DNA of 64,000 nucleotides from an uncultured Christensenella sp. (GTDB lineage Bacteria; Bacillota; Clostridia; Christensenellales; CAG-917). The stretch is from contig CAJTYG010000009.1 of the NCBI GenBank assembly GCA_910584155.1, forward strand, positions 53,461 to 117,460, in the 5' to 3' direction. The translations under genes were made by a program, and so were the position numbers. Below the pieces are notes generated by a model. It was not told the origin of the DNA and ran no database searches. It saw only the letters and a list, made by a program, of their open reading frames with translations. Shown here piece by piece: positions 16,404 to 23,917 of the stretch; position 1 is the stretch's first letter, and each line of letters begins with the position of its first letter.

Positions 16404-18524
16404 ATGAGTGAAGAAAACATCGCCGTTCAGAACGACGGCACAAAGAAACCCTTCTTGCACAAGCTGTTCGGCTCAACGCCGGGCGACGGCGAGATGCAAC
16501 CGAAAGAGGGCATAGCTTATTCGCTTTGCGGCTTCGGTCAAAACCTTATCTGCACCGTTATAGGCTCATACCTCACCGTCTTTATGACGGACGCAATAGG
16601 CTTTTCGGCGCTTGCGGTTGCATTGCTGATGCTGTTTGCCCGTATATTCGACGCATTGAACGATCCTGTCATGGGCTCGATAGTGGACCGCACCCGCACC
16701 AAATGGGGCAAGTGCCGTCCCTATCTCAAGTGGATGGCGTTTCCTATCGCAGCGATGACGGTGCTGTGCTTTCTGCCGTGGTTTCCGAATAACGACGGCG
16801 GCTTTGCGGCTTTGTCCATTCTGTACATACTGTGGAGCGTCATTTACACCGTTGCGGACGTGCCCTATTGGGGACTTTCCACCGCAATGTCCAACGACAC
16901 CTATCGCAGAGGCAATCTGCTTACAATAGCACGTCTTTTCTGCACGGCAGGCGCAGGTATAGTCACTGTTTTTGTGCCTATCATCACGTCAAACGCTACG
17001 GCAAATTGGCAGACGACGCTGTCTACGGTGCAAAACCTGTCCACGTCTATTGAGGCGACAAAGACGGATCAGAACGCAGAAGGCATAGACCTCGAGACTG
17101 CAAAAGCTACGCTGATACAGATGCTCGGGGACGTAAAGGCGGGGGATAAGGAGCTGAAGAGCTTCAAGGACGAAAAGGACCCGCAGGTTAAAGAGCTCAA
17201 GGCGAAGATAGCAACCGTCATCAACAATATCGGCAGCGATGATCCCGCTATAAAGGCGATAAGAGATTATTTGTTTACGCTCAACGTCGAGGGAACGCTT
17301 GACGGCAAAGCATACGAGTACAACTTCATCATCGAAAAGGACGGTCAGATTTTGCTGCGTGCCCCCGGTGACGCTATGCTCAACGTGCTCGGAATGGACA
17401 TCTCTCTTGACAAGGATACGCTTGACGGAATGGTGAACGAAAACAAGGGGCTGATACAGCACAGACTTAAGCTCATCTATTTTATAGTTGCAATAGTCTG
17501 CTGCGCTATCGCACTTCCGCTGTTCTTCCTCGGCTTCAAGCATACAAAGGAACGTAATATCTCCGTCGAAGCGCCTCCGTCTCTCAAGCACAATCTGAAG
17601 CTGCTGTTTAAAAACAAACCGCTGCTGCTCATAGTGCTGTCGGGCATAGGCGGTGCGGCAAGAATGCTGTTTACGTATACGGGCGGACTGTATTTTGCAA
17701 AATACGTCTTGGCGGACGTCTCGATTCTGGGCGGCTTCCTCAAGGGCGAAGGACTTTATACACTGTTTACGCTTGCGATAGTTCCGGGCGGCTTGATAGC
17801 CTCGGTGTTGGTGCCCTTCTTCACAAAGAAATTCGGCAAACGAAACACCTATATCGTGTCGCACATCATAGGCGGCGTGGCTATGCTTATCGCATTTATC
17901 GTAGGTATTACGACGAGCAAGGGCGACTATACGGGCATTGCGTGTATCGTATGTCTTGTGATAGCCTTGGTCATAGGCGGCATTCCGCAGGGCTTCGGCA
18001 ACATCCTTACATACGCTATGATAGGCGACACCGTTGAGTATCTCGAGCTTAAGACGGGCGAGCGTGCAGAGGGCATATGCTTTGCTATGCAGACGCTCAT
18101 CAACAAGATAGGTATGGCAGTCGGTGCTTTCGTCGGCGTGTTGGCATACTATCTTGCGGGCGTTGAGGCAAACAACCCCGATACGCTTACTGCGGCAAAC
18201 AAGGATACTATGTGGATAATGCTTGTGCTTATTGCGGCTATATCCTTCTTCCTTACGGTCATTCCGCTGTTCTTCTACAAATTCAACGAAAAGCAGCAGC
18301 AGGAGGCTAAGGACGAAATCAATCGCAGAAAGCTTGCATTAAACGGCGGCAATGGCGAGCTCGCAGTTGAGGGCGCAGGCGTTGACAGCCTTGCTGCGGC
18401 AGAGAGCGGCTTTGCACCTATGGAAATATTCCCCAACGAGGACGGCAACGCAGTGCCTATTGAGGAAAACATAGAGGAAGAAACGGCAAAAGCCGATTCG
18501 CAGGACAGCGAGGATAACGAATAA
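16404..18524 (+). CDS. GPH-family (MelB-like) glycoside:cation symporter with large central insert
   Basis: 706 residues, against about 450-500 for the family. It imports a sugar or glycoside with Na+ or H+. The MelB/GPH pattern is clear: ARIFDALNDPVMGSIVDRT after the second helix, RPYLKW, and in the C-terminal half GKRNTY and DTVEYLELKTG. Between the sixth and seventh helices, residues about 200-348 form a hydrophilic, Lys/Asp-rich insert (roughly 150 residues) that is not part of the normal family. A long acidic tail (about 640-706) is also extra. The start at 16404 is fixed by GGGAG; a TTG at 16392 is in frame but lacks a site. The MarR gene follows downstream. Confidence 0.85.
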   Translation: MSEENIAVQNDGTKKPFLHKLFGSTPGDGEMQPKEGIAYSLCGFGQNLICTVIGSYLTVFMTDAIGFSALAVALLMLFARIFDALNDPVMGSIVDRTRTKWGKCRPYLKWMAFPIAAMTVLCFLPWFPNNDGGFAALSILYILWSVIYTVADVPYWGLSTAMSNDTYRRGNLLTIARLFCTAGAGIVTVFVPIITSNATANWQTTLSTVQNLSTSIEATKTDQNAEGIDLETAKATLIQMLGDVKAGDKELKSFKDEKDPQVKELKAKIATVINNIGSDDPAIKAIRDYLFTLNVEGTLDGKAYEYNFIIEKDGQILLRAPGDAMLNVLGMDISLDKDTLDGMVNENKGLIQHRLKLIYFIVAIVCCAIALPLFFLGFKHTKERNISVEAPPSLKHNLKLLFKNKPLLLIVLSGIGGAARMLFTYTGGLYFAKYVLADVSILGGFLKGEGLYTLFTLAIVPGGLIASVLVPFFTKKFGKRNTYIVSHIIGGVAMLIAFIVGITTSKGDYTGIACIVCLVIALVIGGIPQGFGNILTYAMIGDTVEYLELKTGERAEGICFAMQTLINKIGMAVGAFVGVLAYYLAGVEANNPDTLTAANKDTMWIMLVLIAAISFFLTVIPLFFYKFNEKQQQEAKDEINRRKLALNGGNGELAVEGAGVDSLAAAESGFAPMEIFPNEDGNAVPIEENIEEETAKADSQDSEDNE

Positions 18525-18537
18525 AAGTCAGTCATAT

Positions 18538-18587
18538 GCCGCCGTATAGCAACTTTTTATTGACTGTACGGCGGCGTATTATATAAT
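18538..18587 (+). promoter_or_regulatory. MarR promoter with flanking inverted repeat, predicted leaderless
   Basis: TTGACT (18560-18565), 16-nt spacer and TATAAT (18582-18587), with the ATG 6 nt further on. The inverted repeat GCCGCCGTA (18538-18546) / TACGGCGGC (18567-18575) places one arm in the promoter spacer. It could be an autoregulatory operator, or the stem of a terminator for the symporter gene that ends at 18524. Confidence 0.6.
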
Positions 18588-18593
18588 AGAGAT

Positions 18594-19040
18594 ATGAACG
18601 TAAAGCAAGGCAAAGGCTTGATTGCGTCCTGCAGGACGCTGCTGAGGCTGTATAACGAGTACGTTACGCAAGCCGTAAGCGAATATACGCTGTCTCCCAA
18701 CGAGGTGGCGGTTTTGTCGGGCTTACAGACGGTGTCCACTGCAAGCGCTATCGCAAAGGACGCCGACGTATCAAAGGCGCTCGTGTCACGCAGCGTAAAA
18801 TCACTTAAAGAAAAAGGACTTATCAAAGTCGATATATCCGCAATAGATAAAAGAGAACAGGACCTCAGCCTGACGCAGGACGGGCTTCGTGTCGCACAGA
18901 CGATAGAGGAAGCAAACGCAAGGTTCATTGCCGATATGATAAGAGGCAACGAGGATAAGGGGCTTGAGATCACCTGTTTGACTTTGGCATTGTTTATCAA
19001 AAATCTCAGTTGGGGAGGGCGAGATGAAGGTAACGGATAA
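18594..19040 (+). CDS. MarR-family transcriptional regulator
   Basis: 148 residues, one winged-helix domain of the MarR type: an N-terminal dimer helix, LSPNEVAVLSGL, the recognition helix in VSKALVSRSVKSLKEKGLI near 58-77, and the wing DKREQDLSLTQDG. It would bind DNA as a dimer and respond to a small ligand, unknown here. The ATG has no ribosome binding site and sits 6 nt after the -10 box. Its last 17 nt overlap the M28-like gene, so the two form an operon. The symporter upstream or the M28-like protein are the obvious candidate targets. Confidence 0.88.
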   Translation: MNVKQGKGLIASCRTLLRLYNEYVTQAVSEYTLSPNEVAVLSGLQTVSTASAIAKDADVSKALVSRSVKSLKEKGLIKVDISAIDKREQDLSLTQDGLRVAQTIEEANARFIADMIRGNEDKGLEITCLTLALFIKNLSWGGRDEGNG

Positions 19041-20343
19041 CAGATTTGAAACAGCCGACAGAATTTGCAGGGATATAAAAAAGCTTTGTAAAACCGTCGG
19101 AAGCAGAAACGCCGGCAGCGACGGCGAAAGACAGACCGCAGAGTTTTTTGCGGACAGATTGTCGGCCTCGGCAGATAGCGTGAGCGTCGAAAAATTTAAA
19201 GTAAATCCAAACGCATTTTCAAGTTGGATAATTTTGAGCGTCAGCGGCGTTTTGCTTGGCTGCGTGGCGTATTTCTTTTCGTCATTGGTGGCAATACTGC
19301 TGTTTGCGGTGGCTATGATCCCGTTTATCGGGCAGTATGTGCTATACAAGCGTATGCTCGATCCTCTTTACGTCGAAAAGACGTCGCAGAACGTTACGGC
19401 GATAAAGGGCTGCTCCGGCGAGCCTAAAAAGAGGATATATCTTGTAGCCAACACCGACGCTTGCTTTGAGGATACTTTAAAATACAGATTGGGCGGAGTT
19501 ATGCTTGTGGGCACACTGACCTGCGACGTAATAGGCGTGCTTTACTTTTTGACTCTTGCGATAGTCAGATGGGTGTTTGTGGGCGGTCTTGGCGCAAGCA
19601 TTGCAAGCGGACCTATGCTTTATGCGGGGCTTGCGGGACTTGTTTTTGTAATTCCGTTTTTCGCAAGCTATTTTACCGTAAACAACAGAGTGGTCACCGA
19701 CGGCGCAAACTGCAATCTTACGGGCTGCTTTGTCGCAACCGAGGTGCTTGAAGCCTTTAAGGACGTTGCGTTTGAAAATACTGAGCTTGCTGTTTTGCTT
19801 ACAGGCAGCGGCGTTGTAGGGCTGAGAGGCGCAAAGGCTTGGTGCGACGTGCACGCTAAGGACGTTGACAAAGACAATACCGTGTTTATTTCGCTGAACG
19901 CTTTGAGAGAGCTTGGCAGCCTCGGCGTAAACAGCTCGGATATGAACGGGCTTGTAAAGAGCACCAAAGAGGTGGTGGACCTTGTGCTCGAGAGCGCAAA
20001 GGAAATAGACGTAAAGTGCACGAGCCGCCGTATTCCGTTTGACGCAAGCGACAGCGTGCCGTTTATACAGAGCGGACTTAAAAGCGCAGGCATATGCGCC
20101 ATAGGCCGTACCTTGCCCGATTATTACAAGACGAGATTCGATTCCTACGACAACCTCAGCAGCGAGTGTATTGCGGAGTGCTACGGGCTTTTGCTCGAGG
20201 TGGTGAGAAGATATGCCGGCGAGGACATTGAGATAGAGCGCACGCCTCACCCCGACATAGAAGCTTCAGACAAACCGATAGAAATTGCGACGGCAGTGCA
20301 GGAAGCCGAGGTTGCGCCTACAGACAGTGTACCTTTGGAATAA
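19024..20343 (+). CDS. M28-like membrane protein with degenerate metallopeptidase site
   Basis: 439 residues. The frame of an M28 aminopeptidase is visible: GSRNAGSDGERQTAEFF at 26-42, DGANCNLTG at 226-234 and RFDSYDNLSSE at 371-381. The zinc ligands are missing. The usual HxD is N143-T-D, the bridging Asp of GANDN is Cys230, the Glu-Glu pair is replaced around GSGVVGL (261-267), and the last His is replaced at YYKT (367-370). Two to four membrane helices are inserted at about 66-106 and 155-218. Catalysis by the M28 mechanism is therefore unlikely, and a binding or scaffold role is more plausible. GGAGGG precedes the ATG. It is translationally coupled to the MarR gene and ends with a strong terminator. 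Confidence 0.7.
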   Translation: MKVTDNRFETADRICRDIKKLCKTVGSRNAGSDGERQTAEFFADRLSASADSVSVEKFKVNPNAFSSWIILSVSGVLLGCVAYFFSSLVAILLFAVAMIPFIGQYVLYKRMLDPLYVEKTSQNVTAIKGCSGEPKKRIYLVANTDACFEDTLKYRLGGVMLVGTLTCDVIGVLYFLTLAIVRWVFVGGLGASIASGPMLYAGLAGLVFVIPFFASYFTVNNRVVTDGANCNLTGCFVATEVLEAFKDVAFENTELAVLLTGSGVVGLRGAKAWCDVHAKDVDKDNTVFISLNALRELGSLGVNSSDMNGLVKSTKEVVDLVLESAKEIDVKCTSRRIPFDASDSVPFIQSGLKSAGICAIGRTLPDYYKTRFDSYDNLSSECIAECYGLLLEVVRRYAGEDIEIERTPHPDIEASDKPIEIATAVQEAEVAPTDSVPLE

Positions 20344-20375
20344 TAATATAATAATTTAATATGCAATTTGCATGG

Positions 20376-20401
20376 CGCACGCACCTATGCGTGCGTTTTT
20401 T
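20376..20401 (+). terminator. Rho-independent terminator after the M28-like gene
   Basis: An 8-bp stem CGCACGCA/TGCGTGCG with a 4-nt loop followed by six T. Confidence 0.9.
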
Positions 20402-20443
20402 GTAAAAAAATTTAATTGGAAAAATTTTTTTGATATCAATAAG

Positions 20444-20494
20444 TTGACAAATTGCATATATAAAAGTAAAATGATATCGATAAAAAAATATCGA
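20444..20494 (+). promoter_or_regulatory. adhE promoter with inverted repeat at the transcription start
   Basis: TTGACA (20444-20449), 17 nt, TAAAAT (20467-20472). The inverted repeat TCGATA-N6-TATCGA (20477-20494) covers the expected start point and is a candidate operator. It does not match the Rex consensus TTGTTAA-N4-TTAACAA. AAAAGGA at 20517-20523 is the likely ribosome binding site. Confidence 0.55.
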
Positions 20495-20534
20495 AAGCAA
20501 ATTTCGAGAAATAAATAAAAGGAATAATAGGGCT

Positions 20535-23138
20535 ATGGAAAACAATTTTGCAGTTGTCAACAGTGAAGAAACCTTGCACGAGCTGATCGGAAAGGTCAGA
20601 GAAGCTCAACGTCAGTTTGCCACCTTTACACAGGAGCAAGTGGACAAGATTTTCTTTGAGGCGTCAATGGCGGCAAATCAGGCGAGAATTCCTCTTGCAA
20701 AGATGGCGGTCGAGGAAACCGGCATGGGTATCGTAGAGGATAAGGTCATCAAAAACCACTATGCGGCGGAGTATATCTACAACGCATATCGCAACACAAA
20801 AACCTGCGGCGTCATCGAAGAGGACAAGGCTTTCGGCATAAAGAAGATTGCCGAGCCCGTCGGCGTTATCGCAGCGGTCGTGCCCACGACAAACCCGACG
20901 TCAACGGCTATATTCAAGGCGCTCATCGCACTCAAAACACGCAACGGAATCATCTTCTCACCGCACCCCCGTGCTAAGGGCTGCACGATAGCGGCTGCAA
21001 AAATCGTATATGAGGCGGCGGTCAAGGCAGGTGCGCCCGAGAATATCGTGGCTTGGATAGATCAGCCCACAGTTCCGCTCTCTGCACAGCTTATGAGAGA
21101 GGCGGACCTCATTTTGGCAACGGGCGGTCCCGGTATGGTCAAGTCGGCATATTCGAGCGGCAAGCCCGCAGTGGGCGTCGGCGCAGGAAATACGCCCGCT
21201 ATCGTTGACGATACGGCGGATATCGTGCTTGCGGCTTCGTCCATATTGCACTCTAAGACGTTTGACAACGGAATGATTTGCGCAAGCGAGCAGTCCGTCA
21301 TTGTGCTTAAGGGCGTATATGACAAGTTTAAGAAAGAGATAAAGGCAAGAGGCGCATATTTCCTCAACGCAGAGGAAACCGAAAAGGTGCGCAAAACCAT
21401 ACTCATCAACGGCGCACTCAATGCAAAGATAGTCGGACAAAAGGCGCATACTATCGCCGAAATGGCGGGCGTCAAGGTTCCCAAAGCGACAAAGGTGCTC
21501 ATCGGCGAGGTGGAAAGCGTTGAGCTTGACGAGGAATTTGCACACGAAAAGCTCTCGCCCGTGCTTGCTATGTACAAGGCGGAGGACTTTGACGACGCAG
21601 TCGCAAAGGCGGAAAAGCTCATTGCGGACGGCGGCTACGGTCATACGTCAAGCCTCTACATAAATCAACTCACGCAAAAGGAAAAGCTCGAGAAGTGGGA
21701 AGCGGCTATGAAAACCTGCCGTATGCTCATCAATACGCCGTCGTCACAGGGCGGTATCGGCGACCTTTACAACTTTAAGCTTATGCCTTCGCTCACGCTC
21801 GGCTGCGGAAGCTGGGGCGGAAACAGCGTCAGCGAAAACGTCGGCATAAAGCATCTTTTAAACATCAAAACCGTTGCGGAGAGGAGAGAAAATATGTTGT
21901 GGTTCAGAGCACCGCAAAAGGTGTACTTCAAAAAAGGCTGCCTGCCCGTTGCACTCAACGAGCTCGGCACAGTATATGGCAAAAAGAAAGCATTTGTTGT
22001 GACGGACAGCTTCCTTTACAACAACGGATATACAAAGGCTATCACGGATAAGCTCGACGAGCTTGGAATCACGCACACGACATTCTTTGACGTCGCTCCC
22101 GATCCTACGCTTGCTTGCGCAACCGAAGGCGCAGAGGCTATGCGTGCTTTCAAGCCCGACGTTATAATAGCGGTCGGCGGCGGCTCCGCAATGGACGCAG
22201 GTAAGATCATGTGGGTGATGTACGAGCACCCCGAAGTAAACTTCCTCGACCTTGCAATGCGCTTTATGGATATCAGAAAGAGAGTTTACACCTTCCCGAA
22301 GATGGGCGAAAAGGCGACTTTCATCGCAGTGCCTACCTCGGCAGGTACGGGCAGCGAGGTCACTCCGTTTGCAGTCATTACGGACGAGAAAACGGGCGTC
22401 AAGTATCCTCTTGCAGACTATGAGCTTTTGCCCAACATTGCAATAGTCGATTCCGATATGATGATGAACGCACCAAAGGGCTTGACCGCTGCTTCCGGTA
22501 TCGACGCAGTGACGCACGCACTCGAGGCATACGCTTCGATGATGGCGACGGACTATACGGACGGTCTTGCGCTGCGCTCGCTCAAGATGGTATTCGAGTA
22601 TCTGCCAAGAGCCTACGACGACGGTCCTAACGATCCTGTCGCAAGAGAGAAGATGGGCAATGCCGCAACTATGGCAGGTATGGCTTTCGCAAACGCATTC
22701 CTTGGCGTATGCCACTCTATGGCTCACAAGCTCGGCGCTTTCCATCATCTCCCTCACGGCGTTGCAAACGCTCTGATGATAGACGAGGTGCTGCGCTTCA
22801 ATGCTGCGGAAGTGCCTACGAAGATGGGTACGTTCCCGCAATACGACCATCCGCACACGCTTGCAAGATACGCCGAAGTTGCAGATTATCTCGGTATCAA
22901 GGGCAAGAACGACGAAGAGAAGCTTGAAAACTTCATCAAAGAGCTTGACAAGCTCAAAGCAAAGGTCGGTATCAAGCCCACTATCAAGGACTACGGCATT
23001 GACGAAAAGGTGTTCCTCGAGAGCCTCGACGCAATGGTGGAGCAGGCCTTTGACGATCAGTGCACGGGCGCAAATCCGAGATATCCGTTGATGAGCGAAA
23101 TCAAGCAAATGTACCTCAACGCTTATTACGGCAAATAA
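20535..23138 (+). CDS. adhE: Bifunctional acetaldehyde-CoA / alcohol dehydrogenase
   Basis: 867 residues, full length. It reduces acetyl-CoA to acetaldehyde and then ethanol with NADH, disposing of fermentation electrons. The N-terminal aldehyde dehydrogenase part has the nucleophile Cys in GMICASEQS near residue 249 and the GxGNTP-like cofactor loop. The C-terminal iron-dependent alcohol dehydrogenase has GGGSAMDAGK near 548 and the metal-binding histidines in HSMAHKLGAFHHLPHG near 726-741. AdhE normally forms spirosome filaments. It has its own promoter with a possible operator and lies just upstream of the hydrogenase operon, which fits joint redox control. Confidence 0.97.
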   Translation: MENNFAVVNSEETLHELIGKVREAQRQFATFTQEQVDKIFFEASMAANQARIPLAKMAVEETGMGIVEDKVIKNHYAAEYIYNAYRNTKTCGVIEEDKAFGIKKIAEPVGVIAAVVPTTNPTSTAIFKALIALKTRNGIIFSPHPRAKGCTIAAAKIVYEAAVKAGAPENIVAWIDQPTVPLSAQLMREADLILATGGPGMVKSAYSSGKPAVGVGAGNTPAIVDDTADIVLAASSILHSKTFDNGMICASEQSVIVLKGVYDKFKKEIKARGAYFLNAEETEKVRKTILINGALNAKIVGQKAHTIAEMAGVKVPKATKVLIGEVESVELDEEFAHEKLSPVLAMYKAEDFDDAVAKAEKLIADGGYGHTSSLYINQLTQKEKLEKWEAAMKTCRMLINTPSSQGGIGDLYNFKLMPSLTLGCGSWGGNSVSENVGIKHLLNIKTVAERRENMLWFRAPQKVYFKKGCLPVALNELGTVYGKKKAFVVTDSFLYNNGYTKAITDKLDELGITHTTFFDVAPDPTLACATEGAEAMRAFKPDVIIAVGGGSAMDAGKIMWVMYEHPEVNFLDLAMRFMDIRKRVYTFPKMGEKATFIAVPTSAGTGSEVTPFAVITDEKTGVKYPLADYELLPNIAIVDSDMMMNAPKGLTAASGIDAVTHALEAYASMMATDYTDGLALRSLKMVFEYLPRAYDDGPNDPVAREKMGNAATMAGMAFANAFLGVCHSMAHKLGAFHHLPHGVANALMIDEVLRFNAAEVPTKMGTFPQYDHPHTLARYAEVADYLGIKGKNDEEKLENFIKELDKLKAKVGIKPTIKDYGIDEKVFLESLDAMVEQAFDDQCTGANPRYPLMSEIKQMYLNAYYGK

Positions 23139-23290
23139 ACACTTCGTGTTAAGACGTTGCTGAGTGCCACTATCACACACTTCGTGTGATTGACATTGAT
23201 GTGTACCACTGTCAAACTTCATACGAACACTTCGTGTGGTTGACTTTGGTGTGTACCACTGCCACACACTTCGTGTGATTACATTGCATA
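23138..23290. repeat. Array of ACACTTCGTGT palindromes after adhE
   Basis: The short palindrome ACACTTCGTGT occurs four times (near 23139, 23177, 23227 and 23267). The middle and last units share the longer words TTGAC(A/T)TT and TGTGTACCACTG. No reading frame and no T run are present. It may be a weak terminator array or a protein-binding site cluster. Confidence 0.5.
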
Positions 23291-23363
23291 GTGCGGTGTA
23301 AAAGACTTTTAGTCAAATAATAAAAATCCGCCTGCTTCTTGCAAATCAATGAGGTCGGCATAC

Positions 23364-23391
23364 TGTAGGCGTGTAATAGTACACGCCTACA
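23364..23391 (+). promoter_or_regulatory. Perfect 12-bp inverted repeat upstream of the hydrogenase operon
   Basis: TGTAGGCGTGTA (23364-23375), loop ATAG, TACACGCCTACA (23380-23391). It ends about 10 nt before the GAGAGGA ribosome binding site of the first operon gene. It may act as an operator or as an RNA hairpin in the leader. Confidence 0.6.
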
Positions 23392-23410
23392 TACATAAAG
23401 AGAGGAATTT

Positions 23411-23650
23411 ATGAAAATCACTATTTGTATAGGCAGCTCCTGCCACGTTCACGGCTCACGCCCCGTCGTTGAGCAGATACAGCAGCTTATAGAGCAGCAC
23501 AGCCTTGCCGATAAGGTGGAGCTTTCAAGCACATTTTGTATGGGCAGATGCAGAGAGGGCGTTTGCGTGACCGTTGACGGCGAATTTCATTCCGTCAAGC
23601 CCGACGCCGTAAAAGATTTCTTTGACACTTACGTACTCGGAGCGTTATAA
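23411..23650 (+). CDS. Thioredoxin-like 2Fe-2S ferredoxin (NuoE-type), first copy
   Basis: 79 residues. The four cysteine ligands of a thioredoxin-like [2Fe-2S] protein are present: CIGSSC at 6-11 and CMGRC at 43-47. The family includes the NuoE/HydC-type subunits and passes electrons within hydrogenase or NADH-dehydrogenase complexes. It is the minimal fold without the helical N-terminal extension of NuoE. GAGAGGA precedes the ATG. It is the first gene of a tightly spaced five-gene operon with a paralog next to it. Confidence 0.85.
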   Translation: MKITICIGSSCHVHGSRPVVEQIQQLIEQHSLADKVELSSTFCMGRCREGVCVTVDGEFHSVKPDAVKDFFDTYVLGAL

Positions 23651-23652
23651 TT

Positions 23653-23916
23653 ATGGTATTCATAGACGTATGCGTGGGCAGCTCCTGTCATCTGACGGGT
23701 GCGCCCGAAATAGTTGACCTGATACAAAAGGAAGTCGCCAAAAATCACCTTGAGGACGAAGTTGTGCTTTCGGGGTGCTTCTGCCTTGGAAAGTGCAACC
23801 GTGTAGGCGTATCCGTCAAGATAGACGACGAGGTGTATACGGGTATCACAAGAGACAATTTCCGTGAGTTTTGGGATAACACGGTGATGAAGGCGATAAA
23901 GAATTCGGAGGTATAA
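23653..23916 (+). CDS. Thioredoxin-like 2Fe-2S ferredoxin, second copy
   Basis: 87 residues, a paralog of the preceding gene with the same ligand pattern: CVGSSC at 7-12 and CLGKC at 44-48. It starts 2 nt after the upstream stop and ends 1 nt before the next start, so translation is coupled. Two such ferredoxins in tandem before the PAS-hydrogenase subunit suggest two distinct electron inputs or partners, for example the sensor and the catalytic hydrogenase. Confidence 0.85.
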   Translation: MVFIDVCVGSSCHLTGAPEIVDLIQKEVAKNHLEDEVVLSGCFCLGKCNRVGVSVKIDDEVYTGITRDNFREFWDNTVMKAIKNSEV

Positions 23917-23917
23917 A

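Noticed and set aside
21858..23267. A long open frame on the minus strand opposite adhE
   Set aside because: The plus strand encodes an unmistakable AdhE; the antisense frame is Cys/His/Arg-rich, lacks a ribosome binding site and has no recognisable motif.
23138..23290. CRISPR-like array
   Set aside because: Repeats are only 11 bp, spacing is irregular, spacers share sequence and no cas gene is nearby.
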